From NCBI RefSeq assembly GCF_011761495.1, contig NZ_JAASRU010000002.1, forward strand, positions 211,612 through 275,611: a DNA stretch of 64,000 nt, in the 5' to 3' direction. Positions 30,426 through 38,828 of the stretch are shown here, in pieces. A model generated the notes under the pieces. The model searched no databases. It worked only from the letters and a program-made list of their open reading frames with translations, and was not told the origin of the DNA. A program made the position numbers and the translations under genes. Every line of letters begins with the position of its first letter. The stretch's first letter is position 1. This DNA is from Alkalibacillus almallahensis. GTDB taxonomy: Bacteria; Bacillota; Bacilli; Bacillales; Alkalibacillaceae.

Positions 30426-30430
30426 TTGAG

Positions 30431-31147
30431 TTAGGATGAACTTTTACTCTTTTTGTGGTCACGATAAAACGCGTGGAACATTTTCATAAGTGCTCTTTTT
30501 TCAATTCGTGATACATAACTACGTGAAATTTGTAATAAGTCAGCGATTTCTCTTTGCGTATATTCTTTTTGCTTATTTAATCCATACCTTTTTACAATAA
30601 CTTCACGTTCACGGTCATCTAATAAATGTAAGTAATTGAAAATATGTTCAATATCTATTGCTGTTTGAATTGTTTCTGTTAAGTCAGGATGATCAGCTTT
30701 TAATACATCGATCAAGCTGATTTCATTACCTTCTTTGTCATGGCCAATGGGGTCCTGTAATGACACATCCTTATGTGTTTTTTTAGCTGATCTTAAAAAC
30801 ATTAAAATTTCATTGTCGATACATCTTGCCACATAGGTTGCTAATTTAGTCCCTTTATTAAGGGAATAACTTTCAACTCCTTTAATAAGACCAACTGTTC
30901 CAATTGAGATAAGATCTTCTTGTTCCTCTTTGTTTTGTTCGTATTTTTTAGCAATATGTGCAACGAGTCGTAAGTTATGTTCAATTAATTTGTTCCTCGC
31001 TTCTTCATCTCCTTCTTGCCATCGTTCTAAATAGTAATGTTCCTCTTTAGAGGATAAAGGTTGGGGAAAAGCATTTCCTTTAACGTAAGCAAAAAACAAA
31101 TAAGGGTTGTGTAAAAAGGTGAATAGAAGCTTCATGAGGCTTAACAC
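30431..31147 (-). CDS. sigK: RNA polymerase sporulation sigma factor SigK
   Basis: A 238-residue late mother-cell sigma factor. A hydrophobic N-terminal pro-sequence of about 20 residues ([20 protein letters not shown]) precedes [12 protein letters not shown], matching the processed junction region of pro-SigK. Region 2 ([32 protein letters not shown]) and region 4 ([26 protein letters not shown]) are intact in one frame. There is no skin-type insertion. I prefer the GTG at 31147, with GGGAG nine bases upstream; a TTG at 31156 abuts that site. Confidence 0.94.
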   Translation of the reverse strand: MLSLMKLLFTFLHNPYLFFAYVKGNAFPQPLSSKEEHYYLERWQEGDEEARNKLIEHNLRLVAHIAKKYEQNKEEQEDLISIGTVGLIKGVESYSLNKGTKLATYVARCIDNEILMFLRSAKKTHKDVSLQDPIGHDKEGNEISLIDVLKADHPDLTETIQTAIDIEHIFNYLHLLDDREREVIVKRYGLNKQKEYTQREIADLLQISRSYVSRIEKRALMKMFHAFYRDHKKSKSSS

Positions 31148-31221
31148 ATGTATCAACTCCCTAAGTAAGGGTTATGAGTCTATACATGTAATATATGCCT
31201 ATATAAAGCGAATGTGCCTGT

Positions 31222-31257
31222 ACATAAAAAATCGCCCTATTAAATCATAGGACGATT
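31222..31257 (-). terminator. Terminator of the Mrp operon
   Basis: Read on the minus strand, AATCGTCCTAT (31257-31247) pairs with ATAGGGCGATT (31240-31230), followed by TTTTTATG. Confidence 0.75.
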
Positions 31258-31262
31258 GCTGA

Positions 31263-31598
31263 TTAAGACGATTGATCCTTTTCTAATTGATCATGACGAG
31301 TTTCTTCTGTGAGTTCCACACCCGAGTTATAAGCTGCACGCGAAATCATATGGGCACTAATAGGTGCTGTTATTAAGACGAAGAAGATACCTAAGATAAG
31401 CTTGCCACTTATAATACCAATATCAAATACTAAGAAAATAAAGGCTCCTAACAAGACGCCAGCAACACCCAGCGTTGCAGCTTTAGTTGCGGCATGTAAA
31501 CGATTGAATACATCTGGGAATCTCACGATGCCTAGTGAACCAGAAAAGGTAAAAAATGTACCGATCAATATAAGTAAACTAACGATGATCTCGATCAA
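31263..31598 (-). CDS. mnhG: Mrp Na+/H+ antiporter subunit G
   Basis: A small membrane protein of 111 residues, the last gene of the Mrp operon. Three hydrophobic helices surround the family segment GSLGIVRFPDVFNRLHAATKAATLG, and the C-terminus is charged and soluble. I choose TTG 31598 because AAAAGGGTG is six bases upstream; GTG 31607 overlaps that site but would also be possible. It overlaps mnhF by about 20 bases, indicating translational coupling. All Mrp subunits are normally needed for antiport. Confidence 0.88.
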   Translation of the reverse strand: MIEIIVSLLILIGTFFTFSGSLGIVRFPDVFNRLHAATKAATLGVAGVLLGAFIFLVFDIGIISGKLILGIFFVLITAPISAHMISRAAYNSGVELTEETRHDQLEKDQSS

Positions 31599-31884
31599 TG
31601 ATAACACCCTTTTCGAGAAATTTTGCGATGGCTATGGTACCAATGAAAAGTAGAATACCACTTAATAAAATAACGTCATTTAATTTGTCTGTAGCTAAAT
31701 TAATCGCTTGTAATCCGATTAAGGCCATCATATTGACACCAATAGCATCTAAAGCTACAGCACGGTCAGGATTTGTCGGACCTTTAATGGTTCGATAAAC
31801 AAGTAAGGCAATGGATAAAGTGACACCAACGAAGCTAATCCATAATGCTATATCTAGAAATTGATTACCAAATTCTTTTAACAT
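31579..31884 (-). CDS. mnhF: Mrp Na+/H+ antiporter subunit F
   Basis: A 101-residue membrane protein with three predicted helices and the family motif KGPTNPDRAVALDAIGVN near residue 34. GGAGGTGAC precedes the ATG, which overlaps the mnhE stop as TAATG. Family members are part of the hetero-oligomeric Mrp complex; B. subtilis MrpF has also been linked to cholate efflux. Confidence 0.92.
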   Translation of the reverse strand: MLKEFGNQFLDIALWISFVGVTLSIALLVYRTIKGPTNPDRAVALDAIGVNMMALIGLQAINLATDKLNDVILLSGILLFIGTIAIAKFLEKGVIIDRDHR

Positions 31885-32363
31885 TAACGTGTCACCTCCA
31901 TAATTGCCTTTTCAAACGTAACTTTAATATCATTGATTGATTCTTCGATATCAGGTAAATCCATCGCATGGACGTAAATACTACTTTGATCTTCTGCAAC
32001 AGCAACACTCAATGTTCCAGGTGTCAGTGAAATCAAAGATGATAACAAAGTAATTTCCCAGCTACTTTTAAGTTCGACTGGTAGTTTGAAAATGCCTGGT
32101 TCGACATTCAATTTTGGCTTATAAGCTAAAGCAACAATATTAACACTCGACATAATCAGTTCTTTAATGAAGATAAACACAAACAATTTGAAAATCCGAT
32201 ATAACCGCACAATGTAGAAGATATCAGGAAGAAAACGTCTGAGTAAAAATAACAAACCAATCCCTATAATGAAACCGACAATGAATGTCGAGGCTGTGTA
32301 ACCTTCTCTTAAGAACATCCACATTAGCGCGATTAACAAGTTTAAAATAATTTGTATCGACAT
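31884..32363 (-). CDS. mnhE: Mrp Na+/H+ antiporter subunit E
   Basis: A 159-residue protein with two to three N-terminal helices (about 1-80) and a soluble C-terminal region. The family motif SLTPGTLSVAVAEDQSSIYVHAMD lies near residue 112. The gene is packed between mnhD (six-base gap) and mnhF (stop/start overlap). It contributes to assembly and activity of the Mrp complex. Confidence 0.92.
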   Translation of the reverse strand: MSIQIILNLLIALMWMFLREGYTASTFIVGFIIGIGLLFLLRRFLPDIFYIVRLYRIFKLFVFIFIKELIMSSVNIVALAYKPKLNVEPGIFKLPVELKSSWEITLLSSLISLTPGTLSVAVAEDQSSIYVHAMDLPDIEESINDIKVTFEKAIMEVTR

Positions 32364-32369
32364 AGGTCA

Positions 32370-33851
32370 CTACTCCTTTAAAACAGAACTGATATAATCA
32401 GTACGTTCATATAACATATTCGAAATAGACTCGATTTGAGGATAGACAAATTCAGCACCTATTCCTAAGAAGATTGCGAGTCCGACTAGAACTACACCAG
32501 GAATGGTTAGTTGTCGAATACGTTTTCGTTCGTTAGATAATCCATCCATAAGCTCACCCCAAAAGCCATAAACGAAAATGCGCATCATCGATAGCAAGAT
32601 GAGTAAGCTTGATAATAGGGCAACGATCACCAGGAGGAATTCCTCTTGTCGTAAACCACCTTCCAGTAATAAGATCTTACCGATGAAACCACTAAAAGGT
32701 GGCACTCCTGCTAGTATGAGAGAAGCAATAAAGAAGACCCAACCGAGCAACGGATATTTTTGGATGACACCACTCATTTGCCGCAAATCTTTTGTGCCTG
32801 CAGCAATAACAAGTGCTCCAATTAAAAAGAATAAAGCTCCTTTTATAACCATATCGTGCATTAGATAATACACAGAACCAGCGATTGCTTCAGGTGTATA
32901 TAAACCGATTCCCATTAACATAAAACCAACGGCCGGTATAATGTTATAAGTAACGATTAACTTAACATTATGAGTTGATAAAGCTCCAATCACACCGAAT
33001 ATCATCGTGAACATGGCTAACCAGATAAAGATGCTGTGTGTAATAGCCGTCTCATGAACGAAGATGAGCGTGTAAACGCGAATAATGGAGTAAATCCCTA
33101 CTTTAGTTAATAAAGCACCAAAAAGTGCTGAAACGACTGGATTTGGCACTACATATGAATTAGGTAACCAATAATAAAGTGGGAAAACGGCCGCTTTAAC
33201 AGCAAAAACAAAGAATAAAATCATTCCTACAGCTGTTAAAACCCCTTGTTGTTCAACCGTTTCGACTCGTTCTGCTAAATGCGCTAAGTTAACCGTTCCA
33301 GTAATAGCATAAATGTACGCTACCGAAACAATAAATAACATGGATGAGAATAGATTAAATAACACATATTTAAATGATTCTCTTAGCTGGGCTTTGCCAT
33401 TTCCAAGCACGATTAAACCATAGGAAGCCATCAGTAGAACTTCGAAAAAGACAAATAAGTTAAACAAGTCTCCAGTCATGAACGCACCAGAAACACCGGC
33501 GATCAGTAAGAAATATAAAGCGTAGAAGTAAAATCGCTCTTGTTTCTCTTCTAAAATCCTAGGTGCGTAGAAGATGGCAGCTGTTCCAATAATGTTTGTT
33601 GTTAGAACCAACAAGATGGCTAACGGGTCCCCAACTATGGATATTCCGTAGGGTGCTGCCCACCCACCAGCTTGGCCAACGATTGATCCATTTTGAAATA
33701 TGTAGAAGGCTAAACCTCCAACAAATATTAAAAACACAACTGAAGTTATTTGTGAGAACAGACGTGTTATTTTTATTTTTTTAGTTAGTAGAGCCGCAAT
33801 TACACTTGCTAATAACGGTAGGACAATGGGTAAAAAGATTAAATTAATCAT
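32370..33851 (-). CDS. mnhD: Mrp Na+/H+ antiporter subunit D
   Basis: A 493-residue, roughly 14-helix membrane protein homologous to the proton-translocating NuoN/NuoM subunits of complex I. The conserved FFEVLLMASYGLIVLG (about 137-152), the lysine in FAVKAAVFPLYYWLPN (about 218) and GALLTKVGIYSIIRV (about 245) are present. I choose ATG 33851 behind GAGAGGT; the GTG at 33857 is closer to that site than usual. It overlaps mnhC by eight bases. Confidence 0.95.
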   Translation of the reverse strand: MINLIFLPIVLPLLASVIAALLTKKIKITRLFSQITSVVFLIFVGGLAFYIFQNGSIVGQAGGWAAPYGISIVGDPLAILLVLTTNIIGTAAIFYAPRILEEKQERFYFYALYFLLIAGVSGAFMTGDLFNLFVFFEVLLMASYGLIVLGNGKAQLRESFKYVLFNLFSSMLFIVSVAYIYAITGTVNLAHLAERVETVEQQGVLTAVGMILFFVFAVKAAVFPLYYWLPNSYVVPNPVVSALFGALLTKVGIYSIIRVYTLIFVHETAITHSIFIWLAMFTMIFGVIGALSTHNVKLIVTYNIIPAVGFMLMGIGLYTPEAIAGSVYYLMHDMVIKGALFFLIGALVIAAGTKDLRQMSGVIQKYPLLGWVFFIASLILAGVPPFSGFIGKILLLEGGLRQEEFLLVIVALLSSLLILLSMMRIFVYGFWGELMDGLSNERKRIRQLTIPGVVLVGLAIFLGIGAEFVYPQIESISNMLYERTDYISSVLKE

Positions 33852-34182
33852 AATCACTACCTCTCATTTCTTCCATATTGTCAGTCTTATTTAAGGTGTA
33901 TGTTCGGTAAGCTAAGACAAGTAGGAAACTTGTCACACCAAAACTAATAACGATCGCTGTTAGTATTAATGCTTGAGGCAATGGATCAGTGTAGCTCGAA
34001 ACATCATCTACTAGTAGTGGTGGTGCGCCTCGTTTAACTTGAGACATTGTTAATAAAAACAAATGAGCTCCATGTGATATTAGCACTGTGCCAACAATGA
34101 TACGTAAAAGTTGCTTTTGTAATAAGTTATAGATTCCTGTGCTGAACAATATAGATGCCAGCACAGTTAAGATAATTTCCAT
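33844..34182 (-). CDS. mnhC: Mrp Na+/H+ antiporter subunit C
   Basis: A 112-residue, three-helix membrane protein homologous to NuoK. The motif GTVLISHGAHLFLLTM (about 30-45) and DPLPQALILTAIVISFGVTSFLLVL (about 67-92) are typical. Its ATG lies one base after the mnhA stop and its AAGGGGGCG ribosome site is inside the end of mnhA. No space exists between A and C for a separate mrpB. Confidence 0.94.
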   Translation of the reverse strand: MEIILTVLASILFSTGIYNLLQKQLLRIIVGTVLISHGAHLFLLTMSQVKRGAPPLLVDDVSSYTDPLPQALILTAIVISFGVTSFLLVLAYRTYTLNKTDNMEEMRGSDYD

Positions 34183-34183
34183 C

Positions 34184-36514
34184 TTAATTCGCCCCCTTAT
34201 TTCGGCGAAGTTTGATCATACCAATAATCGCCAATGCAGCCCCGAATAGTACGGCAACTTCAAATAAAGTATCAATTCCACGAAAGTCAACGAGAATGAC
34301 GTTAACCATATTATCTCCGCCACCAAGTTTATACGTGTTATCAATGAAATATTGGGCAATTGTATCGAACGAGCGACTATTGTATGCACTAATACCAACC
34401 ACCATCATTAATAAACCGAACGCAACCGAAATGATAACGTTGGTTGACTTCGTAAACCAAGACGATGTGTCTTTTTTAAGATTTGGTAAATGGTAAAAGC
34501 AAAGCATAAATAATGTTACAGTTACCGTTTCAACAATCAATTGAGTTAATGCTAAATCTGGAGCACGATATAGGACGAATAAAATAGCTAAACCATACCC
34601 AACAACTCCTACAATAAGTATGATTGCTATCCGATTACGTGCAAAGATCGTAGCAATTGCAGCTACAGCAATTAACAAGGTGACAATGACTTCTGTTGTT
34701 GTGATACTAGCTGTTTCAGCCATGTCGAAATTGATTCCATTCGTTTTGACTAAAACACCTGCCACAATCACGGTAATCGCTGTTAATAATAAAACCATAT
34801 ATTGACGTAGAGACCCAGTCATATATGTGTTCGTAATCCGTTGTGAAGCTGTTTCAGATTTTTCAACCATCCAATCGTATACACGATTCATACTCAAGCG
34901 ACCAGGTAATACTTGGTAAATTCTTGACCATTTAGATTTCGTAAGATACATAATGGCACCAATGACGACAACGGCAATGGACATATAAAATGCTGGTATT
35001 AAACCGTGCCAGAAGTATATTTCTTTATTAGCCTCCCCGCCATAAACCGCATCAGCGGCATGCGTGATTAGAGACTCATTGAAGATCGTTGGGAATAAAC
35101 CAATGATTAGGACGCCTAAAACTAATATAAATGGTGGAACTAGCATCATTTTAGGTGCTTCATGCGGATGTTTTGGTAACTCTTCAACTTGTGACTTTCC
35201 AGTAAAGGTGTTAAAGAATAAGTACATTGAATAAATAAATGTAAAAATACTCCCAACTACAGCTAATACTGGTATGATAGTTACTAATGTTTCAGCGAAA
35301 GCTCCAGATGCTGTGTTATCTAAAGATGCTTGGAAAAACATTTCTTTACTATAGAATCCGTTTAAAAACGGAAGTGGGACACCCGCCATAGAAAACGTCC
35401 CGAAGATCGCTAAAGTGGCTGATATAGGCATAAATGTAAATAAGCCACCTAGCTTGCGTATATCACGGCTACCTGTTTCATGATCGACAATACCAGCGAT
35501 CATAAAGAGACTACCTTTAAAAGTAGCGTGGTTTAAGATGTGGAAAACAGCTGCAAAAAGCCCAACTTTAGTACCGAAACCGAGCATAGCCATAATCATA
35601 CCAAGTTGACTGATTGTTGAATATGCCAGGATACCTTTTAGGTCCGTCTGACGAACAGCCATATAAGAGCCCCAAGTTAATGTCACAAGCCCGAATAGAC
35701 TTAATGCAATAAATACATAAGGCTCACCAGCTAGTATGGGTGAAAACCGAGCCATTAGGTAAATACCGGCTTTTACCATAGTAGCTGAATGTAAGTAGGC
35801 ACTGACTGGTGTAGGTGCTTCCATAGCATCTGGTAACCATATATGAAATGGAAATTGAGCAGATTTTGTGAATGCACCGAGTAATAAAAAGATTAAAATG
35901 AACGGGAAGTATTCGCTATTTACAATGACATCAGATTGTTCAACCATTCCTTGAATACTTGTCGTACCCGTTACAATGGATAATAAGATGATACCAGCTA
36001 GTAAGCTGAAACCACCAAACACGGTGATTAACATAGATTTTAATGCACCATAACGTGAACGTTCACGATGGTGCCAATAACCAATTAGTAAAAAGGATGA
36101 AATGGATGTGAATTCCCAGAAGGCATACAATCCAAATACGTTGTCAGAAAGAACAACCCCTAACATAGCTGTCATGAAGATATAAAGGTATGTATAAAAA
36201 TGACCAAGTTGTTCTTTGTGATCCAAATAGTAAATGGAATACAAAACAACTAACGTTCCAATTCCACTAATTAATAAAGCAAAAAGCAAACTAAGTCCGT
36301 CAAGATGAAAGCTTAATGCAATATCGAGAGAAGGAATCCAATCAACCGAAACCATTTGTGGTTGAAAGTCAGCTCCGACATATTGTAAGAAATAAAGAAA
36401 GACAGCAAATGGAATAGGCAAGATTAGCCAACCTGTATGTACTTTATGTTTCCATTTACTCAATAACGGTATTATAAATGCTAATAATAGCGGAGCAAAT
36501 ATAGCAAAAATCAT
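34184..36514 (-). CDS. mnhA: Mrp Na+/H+ antiporter subunit A
   Basis: A 776-residue, about 20-helix protein, the NuoL-like proton-pumping subunit and first gene of the operon. NuoL-type motifs include FWEFTSISSFLLIGYW (about 130), KSAQFPFHIWLPDAMEAPTPVSAYLHSATMVKAG-type residues (216-249) and GVPLPFLNGFYSKEMFF (about 380). The C-terminal MbhE-like domain ends with NMVNVILVDFRGIDTLFE. The length is slightly below the roughly 800 residues of B. subtilis MrpA, so it is not an A-B fusion. Export of Na+ in exchange for H+ supports salt and alkali tolerance. GAAAGGATGAAC precedes the ATG. Confidence 0.95.
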   Translation of the reverse strand: MIFAIFAPLLLAFIIPLLSKWKHKVHTGWLILPIPFAVFLYFLQYVGADFQPQMVSVDWIPSLDIALSFHLDGLSLLFALLISGIGTLVVLYSIYYLDHKEQLGHFYTYLYIFMTAMLGVVLSDNVFGLYAFWEFTSISSFLLIGYWHHRERSRYGALKSMLITVFGGFSLLAGIILLSIVTGTTSIQGMVEQSDVIVNSEYFPFILIFLLLGAFTKSAQFPFHIWLPDAMEAPTPVSAYLHSATMVKAGIYLMARFSPILAGEPYVFIALSLFGLVTLTWGSYMAVRQTDLKGILAYSTISQLGMIMAMLGFGTKVGLFAAVFHILNHATFKGSLFMIAGIVDHETGSRDIRKLGGLFTFMPISATLAIFGTFSMAGVPLPFLNGFYSKEMFFQASLDNTASGAFAETLVTIIPVLAVVGSIFTFIYSMYLFFNTFTGKSQVEELPKHPHEAPKMMLVPPFILVLGVLIIGLFPTIFNESLITHAADAVYGGEANKEIYFWHGLIPAFYMSIAVVVIGAIMYLTKSKWSRIYQVLPGRLSMNRVYDWMVEKSETASQRITNTYMTGSLRQYMVLLLTAITVIVAGVLVKTNGINFDMAETASITTTEVIVTLLIAVAAIATIFARNRIAIILIVGVVGYGLAILFVLYRAPDLALTQLIVETVTVTLFMLCFYHLPNLKKDTSSWFTKSTNVIISVAFGLLMMVVGISAYNSRSFDTIAQYFIDNTYKLGGGDNMVNVILVDFRGIDTLFEVAVLFGAALAIIGMIKLRRNKGAN

Positions 36515-36564
36515 GTTCTGTTCATCCTTTCAATCAAACTAACCCAACAATAAATACAGTAACC

Positions 36565-36592
36565 ATTATAACGATATTATAAGCTTTTTGAA
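36565..36592 (-). promoter_or_regulatory. Possible promoter of the Mrp operon
   Basis: On the minus strand TTCAAA (36592-36587) and TATAAT (36570-36565) are 16 bases apart; a second TATAAT lies at 36581-36576. The -35 box is weak. Confidence 0.35.
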
Positions 36593-36619
36593 AAGAAAAA
36601 CTATATGTTGCAAGCCAAT

Positions 36620-36651
36620 AAAAAAACTAGACACTCGGTAAAATGTCTAGT
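36620..36651 (-). terminator. Terminator of sda
   Basis: Minus strand: ACTAGACA pairs with TGTCTAGT (36651-36626, perfect eight base pairs), followed by a run of Ts. It lies before the Mrp operon promoter. Confidence 0.8.
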
Positions 36652-36675
36652 CTTAAATATAGGTAGAAACTCAAA

Positions 36676-36816
36676 TTATGACGATTCTTTTAACGCCGTA
36701 AATAATTTGCGTTTTTTAAGTTCTCTCTCAAACAATTGAATAAAATCTTCATTGAGTTGAAGTGCTTTGGCTTTCTGATAGGATTCGATTAATAATTGGT
36801 TAGATAAATATTCCAT
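36676..36816 (-). CDS. sda: Sporulation checkpoint inhibitor Sda
   Basis: A 46-residue helical-hairpin protein that binds the sporulation kinase KinA and blocks phosphorelay entry when replication is disturbed. The sequence MEYLSNQLLIESYQKAKALQ, followed by DFIQLFERELKKR, matches B. subtilis Sda (LSDELLIESY, DFIELIENEIKRR) at equal length. It is divergent from yqeG, as in B. subtilis. There is no good ribosome site immediately before the ATG. A strong AGGGGGTGA lies 20-odd bases upstream, with a CAGCC/GGCTG hairpin between. Confidence 0.9.
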   Translation of the reverse strand: MEYLSNQLLIESYQKAKALQLNEDFIQLFERELKKRKLFTALKESS

Positions 36817-36820
36817 AAGT

Positions 36821-36852
36821 TTTCAGCCGTTAATGGCTGTCACCCCCTGGGA
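36821..36852 (-). promoter_or_regulatory. sda ribosome site separated from the ATG by a hairpin
   Basis: Minus strand reading: CCAGGGGGTGA, then CAGCC-ATTAAC-GGCTG, then AAAACTT and the sda ATG. Folding of the five-base-pair hairpin would bring the strong Shine-Dalgarno to about seven bases from the ATG. A GTG in the site opens a six-codon reading frame that ends in the hairpin (TGA). Confidence 0.55.
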
Positions 36853-36870
36853 ATTACTATTGTATGAGTA

Positions 36871-36899
36871 ATCCTATCATTGCTTTGTCATTTGGACAA
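36871..36899 (-). promoter_or_regulatory. Possible sda promoter
   Basis: Minus strand TTGTCC (36899-36894) and TAGGAT (36876-36871), spacer 17. Each box has four of six consensus bases. The DnaA boxes lie just upstream, an arrangement suited to an activator. Confidence 0.35.
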
Positions 36900-36910
36900 C
36901 TTGAATAAAA

Positions 36911-37006
36911 TGTGTGTAACTTGTTGATAACCTGTTAGTATATTCGCTTAAACACCTTTAGAATATTGTCAAATCAAGGTGCATCTTGTGAATTATTTTA
37001 TCCACA
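36911..37006. promoter_or_regulatory. DnaA-box cluster upstream of sda
   Basis: TTATCCACA (36998-37006) is a perfect DnaA box. Near matches with one mismatch each are TTATCAACA (minus, 36930-36922), TTACACACA (minus, 36919-36911) and TAATTCACA (minus, 36995-36987). In B. subtilis DnaA is known to bind and control sda, linking replication status to sporulation. The four sites and the position fit that model. Confidence 0.65.
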
Positions 37007-37120
37007 AACGTGAAAAATGATAGGAATTGTCGAACGAAAGTGTTCATATAACAAAGATGATCTCTGAATTAGGATCCAAAAACGCTATAGAATCAGAGAA
37101 GAATTATAACAAGAATATCT

Positions 37121-37149
37121 TTGAAAGATGTCGCTTGATTGTATATGAT
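37121..37149 (+). promoter_or_regulatory. Sigma-A promoter for the yqeG operon
   Basis: TTGAAA (37121-37126) and TATGAT (37144-37149) with a 17-base spacer, about 35 bases upstream of the yqeG start. The stretch 37007-37120 otherwise holds only a TCTCTGA/TCAGAGA hairpin (37061-37099). Confidence 0.6.
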
Positions 37150-37184
37150 GTAAATTAGTGAGAAAATGTTATGAGGTGACTGTA

Positions 37185-37700
37185 TTGTTAAAGAGGTTTC
37201 TACCAAATGATTATGTGGAATCGATCCACAATGTTACACCAGAAATGTTAAAACAGCACAATATAAAAGGTGTTATTACTGATTTAGATAATACATTAGT
37301 TGCATGGGATGAACCTGATGCGACCCAAGCAGTTATTGACTGGATTCAAAGCTTACAAAGTCATGATATTCAAGTGGTTATTATTTCAAACAATAGTGAA
37401 GATCGTGTATCAACTTTTAGTACTCCACTTAATGTGTCGTTTATTTCAAAAGCAAGAAAACCAATGCAAAAAGCATTTAATAAAGCCAGGATAGATATGG
37501 GGTTAAATCGTAATGACGTCGCTGTAGTCGGCGATCAAGTATTAACGGATGTGTTTGGTGGTAATCGCTCTAATTTTTATACGATTTTGGTTGTGCCGAT
37601 TGTAAAAACTGACGGGTTTTTTACGCGATTTAATCGTATTGTCGAACGTCGTTTATTAAAATACTTTAGACGAAAAGGTTATTTACACTGGGAGGATTAA
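37185..37700 (+). CDS. yqeG: HAD-family phosphatase YqeG
   Basis: A 171-residue class IIIA HAD phosphatase. The nucleophile motif DLDNTLV lies near residue 32, IISNNS near 66, the lysine in KARKPMQKAF near 88 and GDQVLTDVFGGNR near 112. The start is TTG 37185 (MLKRFLPNDYV), with GAGGTGAC five bases upstream, matching the family N-terminus. A GTG at 37158 gives an unlikely extension. The gene heads the yqeG-yqeH cluster; its physiological substrate is unknown. Confidence 0.9.
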   Translation: MLKRFLPNDYVESIHNVTPEMLKQHNIKGVITDLDNTLVAWDEPDATQAVIDWIQSLQSHDIQVVIISNNSEDRVSTFSTPLNVSFISKARKPMQKAFNKARIDMGLNRNDVAVVGDQVLTDVFGGNRSNFYTILVVPIVKTDGFFTRFNRIVERRLLKYFRRKGYLHWED

Positions 37701-37701
37701 T

Positions 37702-38808
37702 ATGGAAACAATATACTGCCAAGGCTGTGGTGCTAAGATCCAAACGGAAGATGAAAATAAAGTAGGTTATGCGCCAGTTTCAGCTTTAGAACGAGAAGAT
37801 GTTATTTGTAAACGATGCTTTCGCTTGAAACATTATAATGAAGTACAAGATGTTGACTTGACGGATGATGATTTCCTTAACTTATTACATGAAATCGGGG
37901 ACCAAGACGGATTAGTTGTTAATATTGTTGATTTGTTTGATGTACATGGCAGCTTTGTCAATGGTCTAAATCGTTTTGTCGGCCAAAACGAGATTATATT
38001 AGTAGGGAATAAAGTGGATTTATTACCTAGCTCGATTAATTTAAATAAAGTAAAACATTGGATGAAACGCGTAGCAAAAGAATTCGGATTAAAAGTAAAA
38101 GATGTTTACCTAGTCAGTTCTAAGACAGGTACGAATATGGAAGAATGCGCTTTTGAACTAGAACGATTAAGACAAGGTAGAGATATCTTTGTTGTAGGCT
38201 GTACGAATGTCGGTAAATCGACTTTTATTAACTATTTAATTAACCGTTCGATTGAACAAGAACAAGTTATTACCACATCTTATTTCCCTGGAACTACCCT
38301 TGGGTTTATTGATATACCATTAGATGATCAGTCATCACTTATTGATACACCAGGAATCATCAATCGTCATCAGATGGCTCACTATTTATCGAAAAAAGAT
38401 TTAAAAGTTATTACACCTGATAAAGAGGTTAAACCGAAAGTCTTTCAATTAGAGTCAGATCAAACACTGTTTTTTGGTGCTTTAGCACGTTTGGATATTG
38501 ATAAAGTAGATGAACGTAAAGGCTTTGTTTGTTATGTCTCTAATGATATTCATATCCATCGTACGAAGACAGATAAAGCTGACTTATTATATGATCAACA
38601 TGCTGGGGAGCTATTATCACCTCCATCAGATGAGACGTTAGATGAGATGCCTCCTTTAGAACCACAGACGTTGCAGTTAAATGGAAATCACAAACAAGAT
38701 ATTGTGTTTTCTGGACTTGGCTGGGTTACAGTGCCGAAGGGGCAAACATCTGTAACTGCCTACGCCCCTAAGGGTGTAAGAATCATTGTACGCGATGCGA
38801 TTATATAA
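37702..38808 (+). CDS. yqeH: Circularly permuted GTPase YqeH, 30S ribosome assembly
   Basis: A 368-residue GTPase with permuted motif order. An N-terminal zinc finger (CQGCG then CKRCFRLKHYNEV) comes first, then G4 GNKVDLL near 110, G5 SSKTG near 140, G1 GCTNVGKSTFIN near 168, G2 and G3 DTPG near 215. It is known to be required for 30S assembly in B. subtilis. It begins one base after the yqeG stop, with GGGAGG inside yqeG. A repeat element separates it from aroE. Confidence 0.95.
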   Translation: METIYCQGCGAKIQTEDENKVGYAPVSALEREDVICKRCFRLKHYNEVQDVDLTDDDFLNLLHEIGDQDGLVVNIVDLFDVHGSFVNGLNRFVGQNEIILVGNKVDLLPSSINLNKVKHWMKRVAKEFGLKVKDVYLVSSKTGTNMEECAFELERLRQGRDIFVVGCTNVGKSTFINYLINRSIEQEQVITTSYFPGTTLGFIDIPLDDQSSLIDTPGIINRHQMAHYLSKKDLKVITPDKEVKPKVFQLESDQTLFFGALARLDIDKVDERKGFVCYVSNDIHIHRTKTDKADLLYDQHAGELLSPPSDETLDEMPPLEPQTLQLNGNHKQDIVFSGLGWVTVPKGQTSVTAYAPKGVRIIVRDAII

Positions 38809-38828
38809 GTAATCGGCTATATTTATTT

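Noticed and set aside
30431..31147. Possible skin-like interruption of sigK
   Set aside because: The gene is intact in one frame from pro-sequence to region 4, so no recombination is needed.
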